A program made the translations under genes and the position numbers. Shown one piece after another: positions 18,366 to 28,200 of a stretch of DNA of 64,000 nucleotides; the first letter of the stretch is position 1, and each line of letters begins with the position of its first letter. Origin of the DNA: Gallionellaceae bacterium (GTDB taxonomy: Bacteria > Pseudomonadota > Gammaproteobacteria > Burkholderiales > Gallionellaceae); assembly GCA_027448945.1 (NCBI GenBank), contig DAIDMQ010000010.1, positions 1 through 64,000 on the forward strand, written 5' to 3'. Under the pieces are notes generated by a model. The model was not told where the DNA came from. It saw only the letters and a program-made list of their open reading frames with translations, and ran no database searches.

Positions 18366-18455
18366 GCCGGACTGGTGCGATCACGAGCGAAGATAACAGA
18401 CAATCAAGGGGTTACAAATGACGGCTTCACCTTGCAATCAATGGGATAAAAGGTG

Positions 18456-18878
18456 TTAAGTGGCTGATAAAACTGCGATCTCCACAATCCACGAGGTTTC
18501 CTTTGCAATCACCCCGTCCGCAATTAACGTGAGTCTGTATCTGCCTGATGGAATAGCTGAAAATGATTCTGACGCGGCTTCCTTTGCAATCCCTGCTTGC
18601 CGCCGTTTCTGGTTGCGCTGGTTTTGCCGATCCCGATTACGGATGACATATTCCGGATTTGCAGCCCGGTATTTCTTCGAGTAGTCTGGATTCTTGGCTG
18701 CCCAGTCACGGCTGGCTTGGGCGTGATCCAGCAGTGAGTCCTCTGACCGGCGGCGCTTCTGCTGAGCTTTTCGTCGGCGCTCACGCTGACAGGCCGGGTC
18801 GGAGCAGTATCGCTGGCTGGGTGTTTGCGGCACGGGCCGGAAAGTTTTGCCGCAAGATGCGCATCGTTTTGTTTGCAT
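18456..18878 (-). CDS. Small zinc-ribbon protein of mobile-element type
   Basis: A 140-residue basic protein. Start 18878 is chosen because it follows GGAG; the open frame continues to 18917. The N-terminus has a four-Cys site (Cys6, Cys9, Cys25, Cys30: CASCGK followed by RYCSDPAC), then a strongly basic helix and a NPDYSKKYRAANPEYVIRNR segment. Proteins of this kind recur beside recombinases and insertion elements. A DNA- or RNA-binding role is inference. It lies 160 bases upstream of the recombinase gene on the same strand and is divergent from the Fic gene. Confidence 0.65.
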   Translation of the reverse strand: MQTKRCASCGKTFRPVPQTPSQRYCSDPACQRERRRKAQQKRRRSEDSLLDHAQASRDWAAKNPDYSKKYRAANPEYVIRNRDRQNQRNQKRRQAGIAKEAASESFSAIPSGRYRLTLIADGVIAKETSWIVEIAVLSAT

Positions 18879-18963
18879 TGCTTTTCTCCATACGTTATTA
18901 AGGGAATGGAGACGCAACGGCTGTTATTTTCCAAACTCAGTCGCTATTAAATAGGCACACATG

Positions 18964-18992
18964 TTGACATTTATTGCACACTAAAGCATTAT
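18964..18992 (+). promoter_or_regulatory. Candidate sigma-70 promoter for the Fic gene
   Basis: TTGACA at 18964-18969 and CATTAT at 18987-18992 are separated by 17 bases, 32 bases before the Fic start. A second TTGACA lies at 18995-19000. The gap (18879-19023) is AT-rich and shared with the divergent zinc-ribbon gene. Confidence 0.5.
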
Positions 18993-19023
18993 TATTGACA
19001 ATATTTCCCGATCTGGCTACTTA

Positions 19024-20562
19024 ATGCGCACAAATAATGACATTCTCCCGCTTCTGATCTTCAGCTCTGCCGAAGATCAGGCGAACGCGCAGCGCGTTTC
19101 CAGATTGGCTCGCGCCGGGAAGTTACGTCCCATTCATCGCGGCATTTACACCAGCGATCTGGAAACGCCGCTCGAACAAATCGTGCGGCCAAACTGGCGG
19201 CAGATTGCCGAGTATCTCTATCCCGGGTCGGTTCTCGGCTATCGCTCTGCGCAAGAGGGAAAGCCAGATCCGGAGGGGCGAATTTTTCTGGTTCAGGGAA
19301 ACCGGGCGCGACGGACTGAATTACCCGGCCTCACGCTGATCACCATTCCCGGCCCCGGTCCTGTCTTGGGGCTGGAACCTGCACTGAATGACACCCCTTA
19401 CGGCAAACTGTTTGTTTCGTCCGAAGCCCGCCGTCTTTTGGAAAATCTTTATGCCGGTCGTGATTCCGCCATACGGACGATGGGGCGAGCTTGGGTGGAA
19501 TCCCACCTGAGTCGGCTCTGCACGCTACGCGGCGAATACAAGGTCAACGACCTGCGCGACACTGCCCGGCAACTGGCAGAAATACTGGGACTGGATACCC
19601 AGTTCAAAATCCTGAACGGCATCGTCTCGGCATTGATGCAGACCGGTGAAGCCAGACGTTTAAGTGCCGTTGATGCGCTCGCGCGCGCCGCTGGAAAACC
19701 CTACGATCCTGATCGTCTGGTTATTTTTGATGCTCTGTTTACAGCGCTGCGGCAATCGTTTCCACAGGTGCCTGATCCAACCACACCGGGGTTGAGCAGC
19801 ATCAATTTTGCATTCTTTGAATCCTATTTCTCCAACTACATCGAGGGCACGACCTTCACCGTAGAGGAAGCCAGCGAGATTATTTTTGAAGGCAAGATGA
19901 TCGAGAAACGTCCCGAGGACTCGCATGACGTGCTCGGCACTTATCAGGCCATCACCCGCCAACCTTTCCGGTCAAGCCCTCCGGGCAATGAAGATGAATT
20001 TTTGGAATGGCTGAAACTCACCAACCATATGGTGCTGTCCAGCCGCCCGGAGAAACATCCGGGACAGTGGAAAGTAAAACTCAATCAGGCTGGCTCTACC
20101 TTGTTTGTTCATCCCGAACTGGTGCAAGGCACCCTGCGAGAAGGATTCAAGCGTGTTGCGTTACTGGAAGACCCGTTTGCCCGAGCATTGATGGCCATGT
20201 TCGTCGTGACGGAGGTGCATCCTTTTGAGGATGGCAATGGCCGAACTGCACGACTGGCCATGAATGCCTATCTGACTCAGGCATCCGCCTGTCGCATCAT
20301 TATCCCGACGGCCTATCGCGAGGATTATTTACTCCCCCTTAAAGCACTATCCAGGAATGCCGACCCGGTTCCATTTCTCCGTTCAATGACTCGCGCTCAG
20401 GCATGGTCGGCTGCATTCGACTATTCCGACTTCCAGAGCACATGGAAACAAATGGCAGCATGCAATGCTTTTGCCGATGACATCACCAGAAACAAGTTAC
20501 TGCATCCTCACGAAGTGCGCAGTCTTGTTGACGACAACGAGATCAATAACAAGTCTTATTGA
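19024..20562 (+). CDS. Fic-domain AMP-transferase with an AbiEi-like N-terminal domain
   Basis: A 512-residue protein. Residues about 1-110 resemble the winged-helix antitoxin domain of AbiEi type (AQRVSRLARAGKLRPIHRGI followed by YTSD). Residues about 260-455 form a Fic domain with the complete catalytic motif HPFEDGNGRTAR (His399 to Arg410). The inhibitory motif of class II Fic proteins, S/T-x3-E-G, is present as SNYIEG (270-275), so activity is probably self-restrained. Fic enzymes usually transfer AMP onto target proteins. It is divergent from the zinc-ribbon and recombinase block and followed by a terminator after a 264-base gap. A toxin-antitoxin or defence role is inference. Confidence 0.85.
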   Translation: MRTNNDILPLLIFSSAEDQANAQRVSRLARAGKLRPIHRGIYTSDLETPLEQIVRPNWRQIAEYLYPGSVLGYRSAQEGKPDPEGRIFLVQGNRARRTELPGLTLITIPGPGPVLGLEPALNDTPYGKLFVSSEARRLLENLYAGRDSAIRTMGRAWVESHLSRLCTLRGEYKVNDLRDTARQLAEILGLDTQFKILNGIVSALMQTGEARRLSAVDALARAAGKPYDPDRLVIFDALFTALRQSFPQVPDPTTPGLSSINFAFFESYFSNYIEGTTFTVEEASEIIFEGKMIEKRPEDSHDVLGTYQAITRQPFRSSPPGNEDEFLEWLKLTNHMVLSSRPEKHPGQWKVKLNQAGSTLFVHPELVQGTLREGFKRVALLEDPFARALMAMFVVTEVHPFEDGNGRTARLAMNAYLTQASACRIIIPTAYREDYLLPLKALSRNADPVPFLRSMTRAQAWSAAFDYSDFQSTWKQMAACNAFADDITRNKLLHPHEVRSLVDDNEINNKSY

Positions 20563-20826
20563 CAGAACGACTGACTGATGTGGGGGGATTTGCTGTTCTG
20601 TTGACCCCACAATCATGCGGCACGCCTTCCAGTTCAATTCCCAAACCCGAAATTGAACCCGCGTCCGCAGCCACTCTATCGGCAACGAAACAACCGGTGA
20701 GTTTCCTGATAAGATGCTTGTCGAATAAGGGGTTTTGGTAGGTTTTCGCAGCTGCCCGCAATGACTCGCAGGCGTTGGGAGAACTTAAATTGACACGGGG
20801 TTGCACCCCACCACCAATATAAGCAA
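20563..20826. other. Non-coding stretch after the Fic gene
   Basis: No supported gene is seen here. Short open frames on both strands lack ribosome sites and family signals. A GGGG-TTGCA-CCCC hairpin near 20797-20809 looks superficially like a tRNA T-arm but has a 5-base loop and no matching tRNA body. The stretch may be remnant sequence at the right edge of the mobile region. Confidence 0.5.
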
Positions 20827-20852
20827 GCCTCGCAGAAATGCGGGGCTTTTTT
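20827..20852 (+). terminator. Intrinsic terminator (plus strand)
   Basis: GCCTCGCA, a GAAA loop and TGCGGGGC form an 8-bp stem (one G-T pair) followed by six T. It probably ends the Fic transcript. The stem is identical to the opposing terminator at 21036-21061. Confidence 0.8.
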
Positions 20853-21035
20853 ATTTGGGGGTAGTGTTCAAAATTGGACAATCACCTCGGAGTTAAGTCG
20901 AATAGCTTTACTACCTATCAGGTCTCAGCAAAACAGACTTCGTTTCCAATATTTACTATTTATAGCGTTTTCAGGTGATGTAACTGTACATCTTACATAC
21001 GAAGCTATGTCGCAACTAGCTGAGCATGCATTAAT
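20853..21035. other. AT-rich spacer between two opposed terminators
   Basis: 183 bases with no open frame, promoter or repeat that can be supported. It separates the plus-strand and minus-strand terminators. Confidence 0.5.
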
Positions 21036-21061
21036 AAAAAAGCCCCGCATTATTGCGAGGC
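21036..21061 (-). terminator. Intrinsic terminator (minus strand)
   Basis: Read on the minus strand, GCCTCGCA, an ATAA loop and TGCGGGGC (21061-21042) are followed by six T, 28 bases after the stop of the small gene at 21089. Stem sequences equal those at 20827-20846. Confidence 0.8.
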
Positions 21062-21088
21062 TCTCAGGCTAGAAATATCTACGATTGT

Positions 21089-21481
21089 TTACATGCCAGT
21101 TGCAAATCTCTTGTCGTAAACTGACTGACACTCAGCGTTTGCGTCTTCTAATGTTTTAGCTGCTTCTTCTGTTGCTTCTGGAGGAATTGTGAATTGACCA
21201 GGTTTATGGCGTACAGGAAGTTGGTGTTGGGTTAGGAATTCAGTATTGGCATTTTCAGCAACTTCCTTGCAACTCTTAAGGTCTGCAATAATTTGTGTTT
21301 CAAACTGTGCTCTGGCTTTGATTTTTGCATTCTCGGCAGCAACGGCTAGTGCACGATTACTTTCTACTACTTTTCTCATTTCCGCAGCAGCTGCCAGTTC
21401 CTCTTTATTCAGATGATCTAGATAAAACCATCCACCTGCAGCTAATAAAATCATTACGACGCCAACTATAGCTTTGACCAT
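21089..21481 (-). CDS. Small single-helix membrane-anchored protein, unknown
   Basis: A 130-residue protein with one N-terminal hydrophobic helix (residues 3-22, VKAIVGVVMILLAAGGWFYL), then a charged alanine-rich coiled-coil-like region (about 27-75) and a periplasmic-looking tail with two Cys that could form a disulfide. ATG 21481 follows GGGAG. It is monocistronic by its own terminator downstream and lies 100 bases after nrdJ on the same strand. I do not recognise the family. Confidence 0.55.
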   Translation of the reverse strand: MVKAIVGVVMILLAAGGWFYLDHLNKEELAAAAEMRKVVESNRALAVAAENAKIKARAQFETQIIADLKSCKEVAENANTEFLTQHQLPVRHKPGQFTIPPEATEEAAKTLEDANAECQSVYDKRFATGM

Positions 21482-21580
21482 CTTTTTCTCCCGTGAAGTT
21501 ATTATGCCTGTGGAGATGTTAACTAAAACCGCATCAGCTTACCACCACAAATCTTAAGCTGATTTTTAAAGCTCCTATTT

Positions 21581-24409
21581 TCAACCGCAAGCACCAATGG
21601 CCCCGCAGCTCGTGCAGAATTCGCAACCATCCTTTTTGATCAAGGTGGAGTTACCGCACTCTTTGCATACTTTGCCTGCCAGTGGTTTGATAGCACTGGT
21701 CGGTTTGATCTGTCCCTCGGGAATTTCAAGAACGCCCATCTGTTGCACCGGATAACCACTCTCGTCGAGTATGCCCAACATCGCATAACGATGGATGATG
21801 AGTTTGGCGACATAAGATACGGTAGAAGGGTAGCTTTCCATCTTCACACCGCCGGGTACGCGTGCCATGAAGTCTCCTAACGGCTCACCAAAGTTCAGCA
21901 GTTTGCGTAACTTCATGCCTATCCAAGCGGGATCGATGACGCGCATATCCAAGCTGAGTAGTTTGCACAGGCCATCCAGTGCACGTGGATAAACACCTGA
22001 CAACCACATCGAGTAAGGACGACGCTGACCGTCAGGCAACACCAGCTCCTTTAATCCCAATACAAAGTCATCACCACTGCCCGCATTTGAGATGTCCACC
22101 GTCCAACTCATAGTGCCATCTGTACCCGTCTTGGGTTCTTTTTTGGCAAATAAGGCATCCATCATCGGCGTGGTCGCGCCATCACATATCTCCAAAGCAC
22201 CTAACTCCTCTATACGGAATTTAAGCAGATGTGCAAATGCAGCCACCAAGCTGGGCATGCGCATCACCTCCCCATTGGGGGGCATGCGCATCTCGAATAC
22301 ATCATCACCTGCCGTCTTCATCAGCATCTCAAGTTTCATGCGTATCCATACTGGATCACGGGTACGTAGATCCATGGACAGCGATTTCGCCAATGCGCCT
22401 AAGCCGCGCGGTTGTTCAGATCCGTTGACCCAGACCTCGAAGGGATGGTTACAGCCATTTTTGGTGTGAGAGACAAAGGTAACGAAACTACCCAGCGGAT
22501 GTTTGACGACCTGTGAAACCCAACCTTCACTGCCTGCAGGCAGTTCGGGTCGGCCAGGCCAACGCAATGAGGCGAGCGCAGGTTTTGGGGCAGCCTCTAA
22601 CATGATGCGTCTATCTTGATCGAAGACGAAGTCCTGCGGTTGTTCTTCCGCCTTTTTCTCTGGTGTGACCGACAATACCGAACCCAACACACTGTTGGGG
22701 CGATAGGTTGCTAAGCCTTTCAGACCAGCTTTCCATGCCTCTGTGTACAAGTCTTTAAATTCATCGTAAGGATAATCGGCTGGTACGTTGACGGTCTTGC
22801 TGATAGAAGTATCGATATACGGCGCGACCGCCGCCACCATCTTCATGTGGTCTATGGCAGAAATCTCCAGTGCGGTAACAAAGGCAGGAGGTAGTTTATT
22901 GACATCTCCACCCTGTTGCTTAAACACACGCCATGCGTGATCTTCCACCGAATAGTCTTTGTTGCTGCCATCCATCATCCGTTTCTTGCGGGTATAGAAC
23001 CATGAAAAGGCTGGCTCGATACCGTTCGAAGCATTGTCCGCAAAAGCCAAGGAGATAGTTCCAGTTGGTGCGATGGACAGTAGATGAGAATTGCGTATGC
23101 CGTGTTGACGGATTTTTTCCTTGAGCTCATCAGGAAGGCGTGATGCAAATCGAGGGGCTGATAAATATTGCCCCGCTTCTAGTAGCGGAAAGGCACCGCG
23201 CTCTCTGGCCAACTCTACCGAGGCCAGATATGCCTCGTCGCGCATGATTCGGGTAATGTCTGCGGCAAAGTTTCGTGCCTCATCGGTGTCATAGCGCTTG
23301 CCTAGCATCACCAGGGCATCTCCAAGTCCGGTGTAGCCCAATCCGATGCGGCGTTTGTTCTGAGCTTCCTGCTGTTGCTCAGGAAGTGGCCATGCGGTGA
23401 CATCTAATACATTGTCCAACATGCGCACGGCGACTTGTACCAGTTTCTTGAACGGTTCGTAGTCGAACCCCGCATGATTGGAGAAAGGATTCTTCACCAT
23501 ACGGGACAGGTCAATAGAGCCCAGACAGCAGCAGCCATATGGCGGTAAAGGCTGTTCGGCGCAGGGATTGGTCGCTTCTATAACTTCGCAATAGGAGAGG
23601 TTGTTGTCACTGTTCATTCTGTCTATGAATAGTACACCTGGCTCAGCATGGTCATAGGTACTCGCGATAATCTGTTTCCACAGGTCGGCTGCACGCACTT
23701 TGCGATAAACCCATTTCCCGTCCGCTCGTTGTATTGCACCTTGCTCTATCAGTGCTGTAGCAGGTGCTGCAATATGTACCAGTTCAAACTCACTATCGCT
23801 TTCGACTGCTTGCATCAAAGCATCGGTGACACCGACCGAAATGTTGAAGTTACGCAAGTCGCCTTTGTCTTTGGCACTGATGAATTTTTCGATATCCGGG
23901 TGATCACAGCGCAATACGCCCATCTGCGCACCACGACGAGCACCTGCCGACTCAACAGTCTCGCATGAGCGATCGAATACACGCATATAGGAAATTGGAC
24001 CGCTGGCACGCGAATTGGTACCTTTGACATGCGCTCCTTCTGGACGAATGGTGGAAAAGTCATAACCCACGCCACCGCCACGGCGCATGGTCTCGGCGGC
24101 CTGTTGCAGGGCGTCATAGATACCGGGTTTGCCATCACTAAAGCCAGAGATTGCATCGCCTACCGGTTGTACAAAACAGTTAATTAATGTTGCCTGTATT
24201 TTTAGTCCTGCAGCCGAATTGATACGACCTGCTGGTACAAATCCATTCTCTTGGGCAAGAAAGAAGGCTTCTTCCCATTTTGCACGGTGTTCGGCTTTTT
24301 CTGCTTGCGCTAGACCACGTGCCACACGACGACGCACATCCTGCACTGATATTTCATTCGCTTCCGCGTATTTTTCCAATAGGACTTCTGTGCTGATTTC
24401 TTGTGTCAT
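21581..24409 (-). CDS. nrdJ: Adenosylcobalamin-dependent (class II) ribonucleotide reductase
   Basis: A 942-residue enzyme that reduces ribonucleotides to deoxyribonucleotides using a radical from adenosylcobalamin, independent of oxygen. Seen: the first redox Cys in [11 protein letters not shown], the active-site segment [14 protein letters not shown], and a C-terminal pair of CxxC motifs (VCKECGN and [14 protein letters not shown]) that re-reduce the active site. Length and the extra C-terminal modules fit the vitamin B12-dependent RNR family. Two NrdR-like boxes lie about 170-217 bases upstream. No B12 riboswitch is recognised. The presence of MetE nearby shows methionine synthesis need not use B12. 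Confidence 0.95.
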   Translation of the reverse strand: MTQEISTEVLLEKYAEANEISVQDVRRRVARGLAQAEKAEHRAKWEEAFFLAQENGFVPAGRINSAAGLKIQATLINCFVQPVGDAISGFSDGKPGIYDALQQAAETMRRGGGVGYDFSTIRPEGAHVKGTNSRASGPISYMRVFDRSCETVESAGARRGAQMGVLRCDHPDIEKFISAKDKGDLRNFNISVGVTDALMQAVESDSEFELVHIAAPATALIEQGAIQRADGKWVYRKVRAADLWKQIIASTYDHAEPGVLFIDRMNSDNNLSYCEVIEATNPCAEQPLPPYGCCCLGSIDLSRMVKNPFSNHAGFDYEPFKKLVQVAVRMLDNVLDVTAWPLPEQQQEAQNKRRIGLGYTGLGDALVMLGKRYDTDEARNFAADITRIMRDEAYLASVELARERGAFPLLEAGQYLSAPRFASRLPDELKEKIRQHGIRNSHLLSIAPTGTISLAFADNASNGIEPAFSWFYTRKKRMMDGSNKDYSVEDHAWRVFKQQGGDVNKLPPAFVTALEISAIDHMKMVAAVAPYIDTSISKTVNVPADYPYDEFKDLYTEAWKAGLKGLATYRPNSVLGSVLSVTPEKKAEEQPQDFVFDQDRRIMLEAAPKPALASLRWPGRPELPAGSEGWVSQVVKHPLGSFVTFVSHTKNGCNHPFEVWVNGSEQPRGLGALAKSLSMDLRTRDPVWIRMKLEMLMKTAGDDVFEMRMPPNGEVMRMPSLVAAFAHLLKFRIEELGALEICDGATTPMMDALFAKKEPKTGTDGTMSWTVDISNAGSGDDFVLGLKELVLPDGQRRPYSMWLSGVYPRALDGLCKLLSLDMRVIDPAWIGMKLRKLLNFGEPLGDFMARVPGGVKMESYPSTVSYVAKLIIHRYAMLGILDESGYPVQQMGVLEIPEGQIKPTSAIKPLAGKVCKECGNSTLIKKDGCEFCTSCGAIGACG

Positions 24410-24810
24410 TTTTGTGCTTTCTTCTTGTGCGCGTGATGAAATTACTGCGCCGTTATAGCGAATTAATTTGGGTAGAGAGCTGCAATGCCTTTACTTAGTA
24501 GGGGAGTAGTGTGCGGTCCTACTTTATGCCGATGTTAATCCATGATCTGCTTCTGGTTTCAAATGCTTATGGATGAAAAGCACTATAGGTAGTTGAAATT
24601 TCTTATTGTCATACTAATTGTAGTGTTTTTGGGTGTAAATGCAAGGTTAATACAGGCCTATGTATTCTGGACGATTGACCAGCCGTTTGGCTTGGAGTAG
24701 CAAAGTGTTGAGTGAATAAATTTTGCTATGAAGATAAATGTTTTATCAGTTGTGCCGATATAAGAATCAACGGGGCAAGTTTCCGCCCGAGCAACCAACG
24801 GAGGTGTGAC
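24410..24810. other. nrdJ upstream region, about 400 bases without a gene
   Basis: An AT-rich region between nrdJ (minus) and a small plus-strand gene. Apart from the two NrdR-like boxes at 24580-24626, no open frame with a ribosome site, riboswitch or terminator is supported. Confidence 0.6.
24580..24626. promoter_or_regulatory. Pair of candidate NrdR boxes upstream of nrdJ
   Basis: Two 16-base sites, 24580-24595 and 24611-24626, each contain the palindrome ACTA-N4-TAGT and lie exactly 31 bases apart, three helical turns. Against the published NrdR box consensus they agree at about 11 and 12 of 16 positions by eye. NrdR is the ATP/dATP-sensing repressor of ribonucleotide reductase genes and binds tandem boxes with this spacing. 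Confidence 0.7.
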
Positions 24811-25023
24811 ATGAGCACAATGACCATGGACATGAGCAGTTATGAAATTGATGCGGACTGCGCTAAAGATGTCGGATATGCAGAAGAAATATTGAATTCT
24901 GGTTGGAATCCGGAGTTGTCGGTGCAACATCATCTCGCAACAGAACATCATGATATGTCCCGTACTATGGCAATCGAGGACATACCAGCATTCTTACGCA
25001 AGATGTACGCTAGTCAACGCTAG
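24811..25023 (+). CDS. Small protein, unknown
   Basis: A 70-residue acidic, Met-rich protein. ATG 24811 follows GGAGGTGTGAC, an excellent ribosome site, which supports it as a real gene; the open frame extends further upstream without such a site. No transmembrane helix. A histidine cluster (QHHLATEHHD) lies at about 39-48 and could bind metal. It is divergent from nrdJ. I do not recognise a family. Confidence 0.6.
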   Translation: MSTMTMDMSSYEIDADCAKDVGYAEEILNSGWNPELSVQHHLATEHHDMSRTMAIEDIPAFLRKMYASQR

Positions 25024-25102
25024 TTGGGTAACATTGCTATGCAGTTGAGTCGGTGTAGAGCTGAGCGTGTTGGTTGCGCGATGGGGAAGTATTAAGTCGA
25101 CC

Positions 25103-25285
25103 TCATGAGTCTGCCAATAAGTTAGCACCGCGCCCTTCCTTTTTGACTCGGTACATCGCTTTGTCAGCTCGCTTCATCAATTGATTGATGCCATCATCAT
25201 TGGTACTTTGTGAAGGTCTATTGCAGATAAAAAGTTGTTGATTAGATTTCATCTTAGCGGGGCTTTTTACCCGTAAGTTGGTCAT
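25103..25285 (-). pseudogene. Remnant of a GGDEF (diguanylate cyclase) domain
   Basis: The 60-residue frame ends with INQLMKRADKAMYRVKKEGR, which is the typical last helix of a GGDEF domain, but nothing upstream encodes the catalytic part. Its ATG overlaps the mfd stop. This looks like the 3' end of a deleted diguanylate cyclase gene joined behind mfd; the first 30 residues are not GGDEF-like. Confidence 0.7.
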
Positions 25286-28200
25286 GCCAGTTCTTTGAAG
25301 AAATTGCTCACTGCGTTGACTCGCAGCTTCAAGTCCTCATGCTTGGACTCTATGCGGAGTTTGTCCTGTCCGGTCATTTTTATATGACGCTTGCTTTGGA
25401 TCATGGTGATGATCTTCATCGGGTCGATGGGCGGATTAGGGACGAACTGGATGACGATAGCTTCGGACGAGGCATCAACCTTTGCGATACCCAGCGGTTT
25501 AGCCAAGATGCGCAATCTGTGACTATCTAGCAGTGTCTGTGCGGGTTCAGGCAATAGTCCAAAGCGATCTATGAGTTCTTGCTGCATGTCGTCTAAATCT
25601 GACTGGGATGCGCAATTGGCGAAGCGTTTGTAGATGACCAGACGCTGGTGAATATCGCCGCAATAATCATTAGGTAACAGGGCGGGAGTGTGTAGATTAA
25701 TTTCGGTGGTGACACCCAATGGATGCGCCATATCTGGTTCGTGACCCTGTTTGAGCGAAGCGATGGCCGCACCGAGCATGTCGTTGTATAGCGAGAAGCC
25801 GATCTCCTGCATCTCGCCACTTTGTGATTCGCCAAGCACCTCGCCTGCACCACGAATTTCCAAGTCGTGCATGGCGAGATAGAAGCCAGATCCCAGTTGT
25901 TCCATCGCCTGTATCGCCTCCAGACGCTTCTTGGCCTGTGCGGTCAGCCCATCCATGCTGTCTACCAGCAGATAGGCGTAGGCTTGGTGGTGCGAGCGCC
26001 CGACACGACCACGTAACTGATGGAGTTGTGCAAGTCCGAAGCGGTCAGCGCGATTCATGATGATGGTGTTGGATGTGGGCACATCGATACCGGTCTCGAT
26101 GATGGTGGTGCACAGCAGCACGTTGAAACGTTGATGCGTGAAGTCGCGCATCACGCTTTCCAGCTCGCGCTCGTTCATCTGACCATGCGCAACACGTATG
26201 CGTGCTTCAGGTAGTAAGGCTACTAACTTCTCCAACATATTGGAGATAGTATCGACTTCGTTATGTAAGAAATACACTTGCCCGCCGCGTTTGAGTTCAC
26301 GCAGTACCGCTTCGCGTATCACGCCCTGACTGTAGCTGCTGACAAAGGTCTTAATGGACAGGCGACGCTGTGGCGCGGTTGCAATAACCGAGAAGTCACG
26401 CAGGCCTTCTAGCGACATCGCCAGCGTGCGCGGAATAGGGGTGGCGGTAAGTGTGAGTACATCTACTTCGGCACGCATTGCCTTCAGACGTTCCTTCTGT
26501 TGCACGCCAAAACGGTGCTCCTCGTCCATTATGACCAAACCCAGATTGTGAAACTTCACATCTTTCTGGATAAGTTTGTGTGTGCCTATGATGATGTCCA
26601 GTTTGCCTTCAGCCAGTTCCTTGAGCGCTTGTGTACTCTCTTTAGTAGAACGGAAGCGTGACAACTCCGCGATGCGTATTGGCCAGTCGGCGAAACGAGT
26701 ACTGAAGTTTTGGAAGTGTTGCTCAGCAAGTAGTGTGGTGGGGACTAGAACCGCGACCTGTTTGCCTCCCATTGCGGCGACGAAAGCTGCGCGCAAGGCC
26801 ACCTCAGTCTTGCCAAAACCGACATCACCGCAGATGAGCCTGTCCATAGGTTTGGCGGATTGCAGGTCTTGTAGTACAGCTGAAATTGCTGCGGCCTGAT
26901 CGGCCGTTTCCTCAAAACCGAAGTCTGCGGCGAACGCATCGTAATCGTGAGGGCTGAGCGTAAAAGCGTGGCCTTTGCGCGTAGCCCTTTGCGCGTAGAG
27001 GTTGAGTAACTCGGCTGCTGTGTCGCGCACTTGTTGCATGGCGCGTCGTTTGGCTTTATCCCAAGCGCCGCTGCCGAGTTTGTGTAAAGGGGCACCTTCA
27101 GGGGAGCCGCCGCTGTAACGGCCGATGACATGTAGTTGTGATACCGGTACATAAAGCTTGTCGTTACCCGCATATTCCAACAGCAGGAATTCGTTTTCAC
27201 CTTCACCCAGATCCAGATTGACCAGGCCTTGATAGCGCGCGATACCGTGTTGTTCATGCACAACGGGATCGCCGGGCTTGAGTTCGGACAAGTCGCGCAA
27301 CATGTGTTCGACGTTACTTTTCTTGGCTGCGCGCGCGGATCTGGTTCTAGGTTGCGAGGCATATAACTCTGTTTCGGTGACGATGGCGTAGCCATCTTCA
27401 TCCAGCGTAAAACCCCGTTGCACCAGTGCGGTTCCCAACATGAAGCGTTGTTTGCCTGCTAGGAAGCTGGCGTAGTCTTCGCATACGGTAGGTGTTAGTC
27501 CGTACTCTTGCAGATAGCCCGAGATGATCTCGCGTCTTCCCAAACTATCGGCAAGTAATAGCACCCGTCCTTTATGGTTTTGCAGAAAATCTTGGAATGC
27601 CTGCGTTGGAATATCTGCACGCCTGTCTACAGCGATGTTCGGTATGGGAGAAGTCGGGCACTGTGTGAGTGTTGTGCCTTGCGACTGAAGTATGTCTATG
27701 CGTGCGAAGTCTTTGGCGCGGATGAAGAAGCGTTCTGAATCCAAAAATAATTCTTTGGGCTCAAGCAAGGGGCGTTGCGGATCACCTCGCAACAAGTTGT
27801 AGCGGCTGGCTGCATCCTTGCTGAAAGTGGTGATGGCCTCGTCGATGTCGTGATGCAAACATAAGGTTGCTTGCTTGGGTAAATAGTCAAACAAAGTCGC
27901 GGTCTGTTCAAAGAACAGCGGCAGATAGTATTCGATGCCACTGGGAGCGATGCCTTTACTCACATCCTTGTAGATACGAGCTCTGGATGGGTCACCCTCG
28001 AAGCGGTCACGGAAATTCTGCCTGAAGGTCGCCTGACCTTTCTCATCCATAGGGAACTCACGTGCTGGCAACAAGCGTATCTCGGGTACGGGATACAAGG
28101 TGCGCTGAGTGTCCACATTGAAGGTGGAGATGGTCTCGATCTCATCATCGAATAGGTCTATGCGATAGGGTAGGACGCTACCCATGGCGAACAGGTCGAT

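Noticed and set aside
20795-20820. tRNA-like T-arm with CCACCA end
   Set aside because: The loop is only 5 bases, without TTCGA, and no acceptor, D or anticodon stems can be drawn upstream.
24410-24660. Possible cobalamin riboswitch before nrdJ
   Set aside because: No B12-box-like core sequence or multi-stem structure was recognised; the NrdR boxes explain the region better.
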